From: an uncultured Collinsella sp.
GTDB lineage: Bacteria > Actinomycetota > Coriobacteriia > Coriobacteriales > Coriobacteriaceae
Direction: 5' to 3'
NCBI GenBank assembly: GCA_958407465.1
Contig: CATYIV010000054.1
Span: 1 to 9,142, forward strand
DNA: 9,142 nt
The notes beneath the pieces were generated by a model. That model saw nothing but the letters and a program-made list of their open reading frames with translations. It had not been told where the DNA came from and ran no database searches. Numbering within the stretch: position 1 is the first letter of the stretch; each line of letters opens with the position of its first letter. Shown one piece after another: positions 1 to 6,164 of the stretch. Made by a program: the position numbers and the translations under genes.

Positions 1-529
1 GGCGCATCGTGCGGCCCACGGCCTTAAAGGCGGCCTCGATAATGTGATGCGAGTTGCCGCCCACCAGCTCGCGCACGTGCAGCGTGAGCTTGGCATCGCG
101 CGCAAAGGCGTAGAAGAACTCGACGGCCAGCTCGGTATCGAAGCTGCCCACGCGCTCGGTCGGCACGGGCAGCTCGCAGTAGGCCTGCCCGCGGCCCGAA
201 ATATCAACAGCAGCCATCACGAGCGTCTCGTCCATGGCGATCGCCGCGTCGGCAAAGCGCGTAATGCCCGCCTTGTCGCCCAGCGCCCGGCAAAACGCCT
301 CGCCCAGCACAATACCTGTGTCCTCGACGGTGTGATGCGCATCGACCTCGACGTCGCCCACCGCGTGCACCGTCAGATCGAACAGACCATGGCGGCCAAA
401 AGCGTTGAGCATGTGGTCGAAAAACGGCACGCCGGTCGAGATATCGCACACGCCAGATCCGTCCAGGTCGAGCTTTACGACAATGTCGGTCTCGCCCGTC
501 TTGCGGGTCACCTCGGCATAGCGGTCCAT
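1..529 (-). CDS. hisB: Imidazoleglycerol-phosphate dehydratase, 3'-truncated by window edge
   Basis: Monofunctional HisB dehydrates imidazole-glycerol phosphate to imidazole-acetol phosphate in cytosolic histidine synthesis. I read 176 codons before the window ends; the family is usually about 195-200 residues, so roughly 20 C-terminal residues are missing. The protein starts MDRYAEVTRKTGETDI. It shows the family's metal-binding signatures: FFDHML (His39), DAHHTVED (His65, His66, Glu69) and, near the edge, GGNSHHIIEAAFKAVGRT (His161, His162). These duplicated HHxxE-type motifs coordinate the Mn ions of the active site. No phosphatase domain is fused at the N terminus, unlike enterobacterial HisB. 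The ATG directly abuts the hisC stop codon, and an AGGAGGAG ribosome-binding site lies inside the hisC 3' end, which points to translational coupling. It is the last gene visible of the his operon, which must continue to the left. Confidence 0.96.
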   Translation of the reverse strand, partial: MDRYAEVTRKTGETDIVVKLDLDGSGVCDISTGVPFFDHMLNAFGRHGLFDLTVHAVGDVEVDAHHTVEDTGIVLGEAFCRALGDKAGITRFADAAIAMDETLVMAAVDISGRGQAYCELPVPTERVGSFDTELAVEFFYAFARDAKLTLHVRELVGGNSHHIIEAAFKAVGRTMR

Positions 530-1645
530 CTACATCTCCTCCTTCACCAGCGCGGCAAACGCGGCCAGCACCTCGTCGTTTTCCTGCGGGGTGCCTACGG
601 TAATGCGCAGGCAGTCCGCGAGCCCCGGCGCGTAACTAAAGTCGCGCACCAAAATTGAATACTCGTCGCGCAGACGCTCGCGCACGCGCGTGGCATGCGG
701 CGTGCGCACAAGCACAAAGTTCGCCGCGCTCGGCCACGCCTCCACGGGCAGACCCTCGGCAGCCATTGCGCGCAGGGCACACAACTCGCGCTCGCGCTCG
801 GATGCGACCTGTGCCACCACGGGCGCGTACGCATCGCGGGCACGCACGCAGGCAAGTGCTGCCGCCTGGCTCAACACGTTGACCGAATAGATCTGGCGAA
901 TCGCCGCGAACACGTCGATGACCTCGGGCGCCGCGATCACATAGCCCAGGCGCGTGCCGGCGGCGCCGAACGCCTTGGACAGTGTATGCAGAATCACCAG
1001 GTTAGGATGCTCGGCAATAAGGCCTTGCGCCGTAGTTACCGCGCCAAACGAATCGTCGGCAAACTCCACGTAGGCCTCGTCGACCATGACCATGCCGGGG
1101 CACGCATCGCACAGCGCCGCGACAAAGTCGAGCGGCGCCACGTCGCCCGTGGGATTGTTGGGCGAGGTCACGATCGCCAGGTTGCACTCGGGTGCGGCCG
1201 CGAACACAGCCGCCTGGTCGAGCTCAAAAGTTGCCGGGTCGCGCCACACGTCGCGCACCTCGGTCTGACAGAGCGACGCAAAGAACGCGTACTCGCTAAA
1301 GCACGGCGGGCAGTTGAGCAGGATCCGCCCTGCGCCGCCAAACGCCAGCAGGAAGATATAGAGTAGCTCGTCGCCGCCGTTGCCCACGCAGATGTTCTCG
1401 CGCGTCACGCCATGCCAGGCAGCAAGCTCGTCGCGCAGGTCGTTGGACATGGGATCGGGATAGCGGTTGAGCGGTGCGGCAGCCAAGGCCGCATCAACCG
1501 CCTCGCGCACGCCGGCCGGCACGGGATAGGTGTTCTCGTTGGCCGAAAGGTTGATGCGCGTGGGCGTAAAGTTGGGATCGTAGGGCTCAATGCCGGCCAA
1601 GTACGGCTGGACGAGCTCCTTCATGCGCGGCGTGAGTTCGGCCAT
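530..1645 (-). CDS. hisC: Histidinol-phosphate aminotransferase
   Basis: A PLP-dependent fold-type I aminotransferase that converts imidazole-acetol phosphate plus glutamate to histidinol phosphate and 2-oxoglutarate. The 371-residue product is the normal family length. Visible landmarks are the N-terminal INLSANENTYP segment (31-41), the substrate/PLP-binding SPNNPTG (161-167), VDEAYVEF (188-195) with Asp189 facing the pyridine nitrogen, the TLSKAFG motif with the Schiff-base Lys224, the following TRLGY with phosphate-binding Arg232, and LRITVGTPQEN with the carboxylate-binding Arg347. I chose the ATG at 1645 because GAGGAGGT sits just upstream at usual spacing and the protein begins with a typical MAELTPRMKELVQPYLAG. 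An ATG-like extension in frame back to 1729 would overlap hisD and adds an Arg-rich sequence with no family resemblance. The gap to the hisD stop is one base. Confidence 0.97.
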   Translation of the reverse strand: MAELTPRMKELVQPYLAGIEPYDPNFTPTRINLSANENTYPVPAGVREAVDAALAAAPLNRYPDPMSNDLRDELAAWHGVTRENICVGNGGDELLYIFLLAFGGAGRILLNCPPCFSEYAFFASLCQTEVRDVWRDPATFELDQAAVFAAAPECNLAIVTSPNNPTGDVAPLDFVAALCDACPGMVMVDEAYVEFADDSFGAVTTAQGLIAEHPNLVILHTLSKAFGAAGTRLGYVIAAPEVIDVFAAIRQIYSVNVLSQAAALACVRARDAYAPVVAQVASERERELCALRAMAAEGLPVEAWPSAANFVLVRTPHATRVRERLRDEYSILVRDFSYAPGLADCLRITVGTPQENDEVLAAFAALVKEEM

Positions 1646-1646
1646 G

Positions 1647-3083
1647 TTAGACCTCCTCGCCGGTCGCGCCAGCGCCATCCGCGCCCGCAGCCGCCAGGTC
1701 CACACCCTCGGCGACCGTCGCGGTCGCATCGCCCGGCCAGGCGACCTTGGTCAGGTCGGCCGCGGCCAGAGACTCGACACTCACGGCATCCTCGCCCTGC
1801 TCCAGCACACGGCGACGCAGGGCGGCGGATAGCGCATGCGCCCACAGGCCCTCGGCCTCGGCCAGGCGCTGCGTGGCGGGAGCGTCGGAGAGCAGGCCCT
1901 CGGGTGTATAGCAAATGACGCTCGAGCGCTTAACGAACTCTTCGACCGAAAGCGGGTTGGAGAACATGGCCGTGCCGCCAGTCGGCAGCGTGTGGTTGGG
2001 ACCGGCAACGTAATCGCCGAGCGGCTCGGAGCTCCAAGCGCCCACAAAGATGGCGCCGGCGTTGCGAATGCCGCCGAGCAGGCCCATCGCATCCTTGCAG
2101 TGCAGCTCAAGGTGCTCAGGCGCCACGGTGTTCACGGCCTCGACGGCGGCAGCCATGTCGGCGGCCACCACGATGGTGCCTTCGTTGTCGAGCGAGGCGC
2201 GCGTGATCTCGGCACGCGGCGACTGCGCCACCAGGATATCGATGCCTGCCTCGACCTCGCGCGCAAACTGCTCGTCGCAAGTCACCAGATAGCAGGCTGC
2301 CAGCGGATCGTGCTCGGCCTGGGCCATCAGGTCGGCCGCGACCACCATGGGCTTGGCCGTGGCATCGGCCAGCACGCAAACTTCGGAGGGGCCAGCGACC
2401 ATGTCGATACCCACGTCGCCCGAGACAATCTGCTTGGCCGCAGCGACAAAGGCGTTGCCCGGGCCGGTGATCTTGTCGACGCGCGGAATGGTCTCGGTGC
2501 CGTACGCCAGCGCGGCCACGGCCTGAGCGCCACCCACCATATAGATCTCGTCCACGCCGCCGAGCTTTGCCGCGGCAAGCGTGTAAGGGCTGATCAGGCC
2601 GTCTTTTTGCGGCGGCGTCACCATAACCACGCGCTTGACGCCGGCAACCTTGGCGGGAATGGCATTCATGAGCACGGTGGAGGGATATTGCGCGCGGCCG
2701 CCCGGTACATAGATGCCGGCCGCCGCGAGCGGGGTTACCTTAACGCCGAGCATCGTCCCGTCCGGGCGCGTGGTAAACCAGCTCTGCTCGACCTCGCGCT
2801 GGTGGAATTCGCGAATCTGACGCGCGGCCTTCTCGAGCGCAGCGACAAAGGCAGGGTCGAGACCTTCGAGCGCGGCATCGATCTGCTCCTGCGGCAAGCG
2901 GAAGCTCTGCAGCTCAACACCGTCAAAACGCTGGCAGTAATCGCGCACCGCGGCATCGCCGTTGGCACACACGTTGGCCACGATATCGCGGGCGGCGTCG
3001 ACGATGTTTTGCGGCAGCACGCCCTTGCGGTTGAGCTGGTTGGTAACGAGGCGCTCGCCGGGAGCGAGTTTGATGGTCTTCAT
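1647..3083 (-). CDS. hisD: Histidinol dehydrogenase with Ala/Gly/Asp-rich C-terminal tail
   Basis: A zinc enzyme that carries out two successive NAD-dependent oxidations of L-histidinol to L-histidine. The 478-residue protein contains all recognisable catalytic elements: Gln255 and His258 ([10 protein letters not shown]), the catalytic pair Glu323-His324 (APEHLEL), Asp357 ([13 protein letters not shown]) and His416 ([10 protein letters not shown]). By alignment from memory these match E. coli Gln259, His262, Glu326/His327, Asp360 and His419. The fold also shows [11 protein letters not shown] near 125 and [14 protein letters not shown] near 204. The family normally ends a few residues after the His416 helix, at about 430 residues; here about 48 extra residues follow, poor in hydrophobics and rich in Ala, Gly, Asp and Glu. 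The ATG is preceded by AGGGGAT. It lies 105 bp after hisZG, with a hairpin in the gap, and one base before hisC. Confidence 0.96.
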   Translation of the reverse strand: MKTIKLAPGERLVTNQLNRKGVLPQNIVDAARDIVANVCANGDAAVRDYCQRFDGVELQSFRLPQEQIDAALEGLDPAFVAALEKAARQIREFHQREVEQSWFTTRPDGTMLGVKVTPLAAAGIYVPGGRAQYPSTVLMNAIPAKVAGVKRVVMVTPPQKDGLISPYTLAAAKLGGVDEIYMVGGAQAVAALAYGTETIPRVDKITGPGNAFVAAAKQIVSGDVGIDMVAGPSEVCVLADATAKPMVVAADLMAQAEHDPLAACYLVTCDEQFAREVEAGIDILVAQSPRAEITRASLDNEGTIVVAADMAAAVEAVNTVAPEHLELHCKDAMGLLGGIRNAGAIFVGAWSSEPLGDYVAGPNHTLPTGGTAMFSNPLSVEEFVKRSSVICYTPEGLLSDAPATQRLAEAEGLWAHALSAALRRRVLEQGEDAVSVESLAAADLTKVAWPGDATATVAEGVDLAAAGADGAGATGEEV

Positions 3084-3116
3084 ATCGGTATCCCCTATCG
3101 GTTGAGGTTGCGTTTG

Positions 3117-3161
3117 AAAAACGAGATGCCGGGCAGCGGCACCAATCGGTCCGCAGCCCGG
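3117..3161 (-). terminator. Hairpin plus U-tract between hisZG and hisD (possible attenuator or leaky terminator)
   Basis: Read on the minus strand, the arm CCGGGC-T-GCGG-ACC pairs with GGT-(G)-CCGC-T-GCCCGG around a GATT loop. That makes about 13 base pairs with one T-T mismatch and one bulged G (3161 to 3129). Seven bases later comes TTTTT (3121 to 3117). The delayed U-tract makes it weaker than a textbook terminator. It ends 33 nt before the hisD start, inside what should be a single operon, so it may give partial termination, act as an attenuator, or protect the 3' end of a processed hisZG message. Confidence 0.5.
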
Positions 3162-3188
3162 ATATGGGGGCGCCCGTGCACGCTCGCG

Positions 3189-4904
3189 CTACTGTGCCGA
3201 GCCCGCGACGGGCTCAAAATGCTTGTCCTTCACGGCAGCCGCCAGGCGATCGGCCAGGTTGCGCACACGCGGATCCAGGCGCGCGGCACCCGGATTGACA
3301 AAGAAGCGGGCCGTGCAGTCCATGATGCGGCCGGTGATGACCAGGTCGTTGTCGCGCAGCGTGGCGCCCGTGGCGGTAATATCCACGATGCGGTCGGTCA
3401 TGCCGACAATGGGACCCAGCTCGATGTTACCGTGAAGCGAAACGATGTCGGCGTTCACGCCGCGCTCGGCATACCAGGCACTCGCGATGCGCGGGTACTT
3501 GGTTGCCACACGAAGCGAACCGCGGCGGGCATAGTTGCGCTCGGCCTGACCGGCGCGCCACGCGGGCTCCGCCTCGATAAACGTGCACAGGCCATAGCCC
3601 AGGTCGACCAGCTGCAGCAGGTTGAGGTCCGCCTCGATGAGCGAGTCCCAACCGCAGATGCCGCAATCGGCACCACCGCAGCCCACAAAGGCAGGCGCAT
3701 CGCTGGGACGCACGATGACAAACTCGATATCGCCGACCGCGCCCTCGCCGGCACGCGTGTCGCGGCCGCGCACGATCAGGTGACGGCCGGGATCGCGCAG
3801 CTCGGAGACGTCTAAGCCCGTTGCCTCGAGCACGTCAAGGGTGTCGGCCTTAAGCGAGCCCTTGGGCACGGCGATACGCAGCGGACCCTCGGCACCGCGC
3901 CCCACGGCGTGATCGCCGTCGGAAGCGGCATCCTCGGCCGAGGTGCGCGCGGCCTCCAGGCGCTCGAGCGAAAAGGCGAAGCCCGCCGCCGGCACCTCGA
4001 TACCGTCGCCAAATGCGCCGGTAAAGATGGAGTCATAGCGTCCGCCCGAACCGACCGGATCGGGCAGTCCGCCGGCATAAGCCTTAAAGACCAGGCCCGT
4101 GTAGTAATCGAAAGAGTTCATGATAGAGAAGTCAAACGACAGCACCTGGGCGTCCTCGGGTGCCAGGCCCTCGACCAGGGCACGCAGCTCGCGCGTCAGC
4201 GGCGCGACGATACCGGCAGCCTCCAGCAGCGCGTCCACGCGGTCGAGCACCTCGGCACCGCCGTGCAGACGCGGCAGCTCGCTAATGGCGGCCTTGACGG
4301 CATCGGACTCGGTGCTTGCCGCCACGCGGGCATCGAGGCCCACAAAGTCGTTGGCGTGCACGCAGCGCAGGGCCTCAGAGGCCAGCTCGCGATCCTCGCA
4401 CGCCGCGAGCAGTTCCTTAAACGGACGCACGCTACCCGCGATAATGCGCGCATCGGGCAGTGCCAGCTTACGCACGGCCTCGGCCACGAGCGAGACGATT
4501 TCGACATCGCCCGCGGTATCGCCCGCACCGATAAGCTCAAAGCCCAGCTGTGTAAACTGACGCGAGCCACCGGCATTGCGCTGGCACTCGCGAACCACCG
4601 GCGCCTCGTAGCGAAGGCGTAGGGGCAGGTCGGCCGCGCGCATGCGGGTCGAAACCAGACGCACGATCGGCAATGTGTTGTCGGGACGGACCACCAGCAG
4701 GCGGCCATCATCGTCAAAGAGCTTAAACGGCGTGTCCGCAATGCGGCCGCCCTCCTCGAGCGAGCCCTTGTCCTCGAGCAGCGGCGTCTCAACCGGCAGA
4801 TAATGATGCTCCCTAAAGCAGCCCTTCACCGTCAGCGCAATCTCCTCGCGCGCCTGAGCCTCCTCGGGCAATATGTCCCGGAATCCCCACGGTGTGGCCG
4901 TCAT
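3189..4904 (-). CDS. hisZ-hisG: Fused ATP phosphoribosyltransferase: HisZ regulatory subunit + HisG catalytic subunit
   Basis: One 571-residue chain joins two proteins that are normally separate. Residues 1 to about 318 are HisZ, a catalytically dead relative of histidyl-tRNA synthetase. It shows GFRDILPEE (7-15), a motif-2-like RYEAPVVRECQ...QFTQLGFELIG (98-126), SFDYYTGLVF (264-273), GSGGRYDSI (286-294) and AAGFAFSLERL (306-316). No anticodon-binding domain follows. An Ala/Gly/Asp linker (about 319-340) leads to short-form HisG (341-571): RIAVPKGSL, a DAPAFVGCGGADCGICGWD segment, LRVATKYPRIA, SLHGNIELGPIVG and the PRPP-binding DITATGATLRDN (508-519). Short HisG lacks the ACT-like domain and needs HisZ for activity and histidine feedback, so the fusion fixes their ratio. 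It catalyses ATP + PRPP to phosphoribosyl-ATP. AGGAGG lies 8 nt before the ATG. It is the first his gene in this window. Confidence 0.95.
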   Translation of the reverse strand: MTATPWGFRDILPEEAQAREEIALTVKGCFREHHYLPVETPLLEDKGSLEEGGRIADTPFKLFDDDGRLLVVRPDNTLPIVRLVSTRMRAADLPLRLRYEAPVVRECQRNAGGSRQFTQLGFELIGAGDTAGDVEIVSLVAEAVRKLALPDARIIAGSVRPFKELLAACEDRELASEALRCVHANDFVGLDARVAASTESDAVKAAISELPRLHGGAEVLDRVDALLEAAGIVAPLTRELRALVEGLAPEDAQVLSFDFSIMNSFDYYTGLVFKAYAGGLPDPVGSGGRYDSIFTGAFGDGIEVPAAGFAFSLERLEAARTSAEDAASDGDHAVGRGAEGPLRIAVPKGSLKADTLDVLEATGLDVSELRDPGRHLIVRGRDTRAGEGAVGDIEFVIVRPSDAPAFVGCGGADCGICGWDSLIEADLNLLQLVDLGYGLCTFIEAEPAWRAGQAERNYARRGSLRVATKYPRIASAWYAERGVNADIVSLHGNIELGPIVGMTDRIVDITATGATLRDNDLVITGRIMDCTARFFVNPGAARLDPRVRNLADRLAAAVKDKHFEPVAGSAQ

Positions 4905-5046
4905 CTGGTGAGCCTCCTCATGCTGTGTTGCATACAGAACAAACGACCGGCATAGCTCCGCCGGTCTTCTGGGTACTTTAGCATACTAGAGTGTTTGCGG
5001 GGAAAATCGTCCTCCTCGGCTCACAGCGTATTCATTTGGAAACATA
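4905..5046 (-). promoter_or_regulatory. Leader and probable promoter region of the his operon
   Basis: This 142-bp stretch upstream of hisZG should hold the operon promoter, because the preceding gene ends behind a probable terminator and the repeat array. The best -10 candidate I see is TATGCT (4985 to 4980, minus strand, four of six matches), but no convincing -35 sits 16-18 nt upstream, so the promoter position is a weak guess. Downstream lie the hairpin at 4945-4966 and the strong AGGAGG ribosome-binding site. GCATAC occurs twice in the same orientation (4930-4935 and 4981-4986) and could be an operator half-site. I found no run of His codons for a leader peptide and no T-box consensus. 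Confidence 0.4.
4945..4966 (-). promoter_or_regulatory. GC-rich hairpin in the hisZG 5' leader
   Basis: Minus strand: a perfect 7-bp stem GACCGGC / GCCGGTC with the 8-nt loop GGAGCTAT, followed by the T-rich GTTTGTTCT. It lies about 40 nt before the hisZG start codon. It resembles an intrinsic terminator in a leader and could therefore attenuate transcription, but no antiterminator arm is obvious. On the plus strand the tail is not U-rich, so a role for minus-strand transcripts is more likely. Confidence 0.45.
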
Positions 5047-5186
5047 GGGGAAAGCGCGTCCCGCCCGCCAGCCAAAAACTGGGATGCGGTTTCCGGTTGA
5101 AGTCCTCAGCGGAAAGTGTGTCCCATTCTGAGCGCCTGTTCTGGGATGTGCTTTCCGCCAGAAGCCTCAAGCGGAAAGCACGTCCC
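5047..5186. repeat. 62-bp-period tandem array of a 16-nt motif in alternating orientation (REP/BIME-like)
   Basis: Five copies of a 16-nt motif close to GCGGAAAGCACGTCCC occur at 5047-5062 (+), 5081-5096 (-), 5109-5124 (+), 5143-5158 (-) and 5171-5186 (+). Spacers alternate strictly at 18 and 12 nt, so same-orientation copies are exactly 62 nt apart. The 12-nt spacers are themselves similar (TTGAAGTCCTCA and CAGAAGCCTCAA). Copies 4 and 5 can fold into a 16-bp stem with one G-T pair and a 12-nt loop; copies 2 and 3 form a weaker version. The layout is like the paired palindromes of bacterial interspersed mosaic elements, which typically lie after the 3' ends of genes, as here after the epimerase gene. 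I see no open reading frame or RNA family that explains it. Confidence 0.8.
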
Positions 5187-5193
5187 GTTTCTC

Positions 5194-5239
5194 AAAAAGC
5201 GTCAAACGCCAACTCGGCGCCCTGTCCCACTTAGGCGCC
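5194..5239 (-). terminator. Probable transcription terminator after the epimerase gene
   Basis: On the minus strand, GGCGCC occurs twice (5239-5234 and 5221-5216), giving a 6-bp stem around a 12-nt loop that includes the stop codon. It is followed by a small hairpin GCGT-TTG-ACGC (5209-5199) and then TTTTT (5198-5194). The second stem is only 4 bp, so the call is tentative. The position at the end of the catabolic gene cluster and before the his leader is right for a terminator. Confidence 0.45.
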
Positions 5240-6067
5240 AATTGCGCGTCGGTACTCCGCCATAACCTGAGCGTCGGCTGCCGCGGGATTGGCGAAATAG
5301 CGCCAATCATAGGTCTCGGCCGAAACAACTCCGCGATAGCCGCGCGCCACCAGCCTATCCAGGTCGGCGCGCATATCGCGGTCGCCGTCACCCCAAGCAA
5401 GATGCGTCGTGCCGTCTGCCGCAACATCGACAAAATGCACGTGGACGACATCATCGCCAAGCAGATCGAAATAATCGTCGATGGTATCCCCTGCCACCGC
5501 CATAGCGCCCAAATCCAGACACGCCTTAAGTGCCGGATGATCAACTGCCTCGATCATGCGCTTCGTGTCGGCCGCCGAGTTCACAATCATCGACTCAACC
5601 GGCTGTAGGGCCTCGAGCACCAGTCGCACGCCGCGCTCTCCCGCATGCTCGGCAATCGCACGCAGCATCGAGGCGCTGCGACCCCACGCGTCCTCGATCG
5701 GCTCGTTCAAAAATGCCCAGCCGCTCGAGACCATGACCTGCTCGGCTCCAAGTTCCGCCGCGATATCTACAACGTTCTTAAAGTACGCGAGCGTGCGGGC
5801 ACGCGTCTCATTCCCACGCGCCGCGATATTCCACGGCTTGGGGTTGTTCTGTTCGGGACAAAGTCCCACAATCCGAACCCCATACCGCTGCGACAGCTCC
5901 CGTACCCGCTCGAGCGAATCGTATCCATGGCAATCGACATACAGATGCATCGCCCCGGTCCAAAGCTCGCAACACGTGTAGCCCGAAGCCGACGCCGAAG
6001 AAAAGAACTCCTCAAGATCAAAGTAGCGATGGCTGATATTCATAACGGCAAGCTGGGGATACTCCAT
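5231..6067 (-). CDS. Sugar (phosphate) isomerase/epimerase, FrlC-like TIM barrel
   Basis: A 278-residue AP-endonuclease-2-type TIM barrel of the D-tagatose 3-epimerase/FrlC group. The four metal ligands of that family are in register: Glu152 (LVLEALQP), Asp185 (CLDLGAM), His211 (HVHFVD) and Glu251 (VSAETY). Segments such as EALQPVESMIVNSA and HVHFVD...THLAWGDGD resemble E. coli FrlC, the fructoselysine 3-epimerase that interconverts fructoselysine and psicoselysine. The protein is cytosolic, with no signal peptide. I place the start at the ATG at 6067 because AAAGGTGG lies 5 nt upstream; the in-frame GTG at 6076 overlaps that site. It follows the PTS EIID gene and a terminator-like hairpin. 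Since a PTS delivers phosphorylated substrate, the likely substrate is a 6-phosphorylated sugar-amine, which differs from E. coli FrlC. The family is certain; the substrate is an inference from the neighbours, and related barrels act on free ketoses or inositols. Confidence 0.85.
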   Translation of the reverse strand: MEYPQLAVMNISHRYFDLEEFFSSASASGYTCCELWTGAMHLYVDCHGYDSLERVRELSQRYGVRIVGLCPEQNNPKPWNIAARGNETRARTLAYFKNVVDIAAELGAEQVMVSSGWAFLNEPIEDAWGRSASMLRAIAEHAGERGVRLVLEALQPVESMIVNSAADTKRMIEAVDHPALKACLDLGAMAVAGDTIDDYFDLLGDDVVHVHFVDVAADGTTHLAWGDGDRDMRADLDRLVARGYRGVVSAETYDWRYFANPAAADAQVMAEYRRAIGA

Positions 6068-6084
6068 CTTGTCCACCTTTCGGC

Positions 6085-6118
6085 AAAAGGGCGCCGCAGC
6101 ACAGTGTGCGCGACGCCC
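6085..6118 (-). terminator. Strong intrinsic-terminator-like hairpin between EIID and the epimerase gene
   Basis: Minus strand: GGGCGTCGC pairs with GCGGCGCCC (9 bp with one G-T), then after a bulged T, GCAC pairs with GTGC around an ACT loop. TTTT follows immediately. The U-tract ends only 17 nt before the epimerase ATG and just before its ribosome-binding site, leaving no room for a promoter in between. Expression of the epimerase must therefore rely on read-through, antitermination or RNA processing at this structure. Confidence 0.7.
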
Positions 6119-6135
6119 CCTCTTACATTGTTCTC

Positions 6136-6164
6136 ATTATGACGGATACGCTACTGGACACCAA
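6136..6164 (-). promoter_or_regulatory. Candidate sigma-A-type promoter upstream of the epimerase gene
   Basis: Minus strand: TTGGTG (6164-6159) and CATAAT (6141-6136) are separated by exactly 17 nt. The -10 matches five of six consensus bases and the -35 only three. The -35 lies inside the last codons of EIID. A transcript from here would begin just before the hairpin at 6085-6118. This is a visual match that could arise by chance. Confidence 0.3.

Noticed and set aside
44..658. Plus-strand open frame opposite hisB/hisC
   Set aside because: Antisense shadow of hisB, whose metal-binding motifs are intact on the minus strand; the composition is non-protein-like.
1836..3815. Long plus-strand open frame of 659 codons opposite hisD and hisZG
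   Set aside because: It is antisense to two clearly conserved genes. Its translation is His/Arg/Gly-rich with no recognisable domain, as expected for the complementary frame of GC-rich coding DNA.
4904..4934. Short upstream frame MQHSMRRLTR overlapping the hisZG start, as a histidine leader peptide
   Set aside because: It has a single His codon and no associated pair of alternative hairpins, so it does not resemble a his attenuator.
4905..5046. T-box riboswitch for the his operon
   Set aside because: I looked for the conserved T-box antiterminator consensus (TGGNACCGCG-like) on the minus strand and did not find it.
5047..5186. CRISPR array
   Set aside because: The repeats alternate in orientation, the repeat is only 16 nt, spacers are 12 and 18 nt and partly similar to each other, and no cas genes are near.
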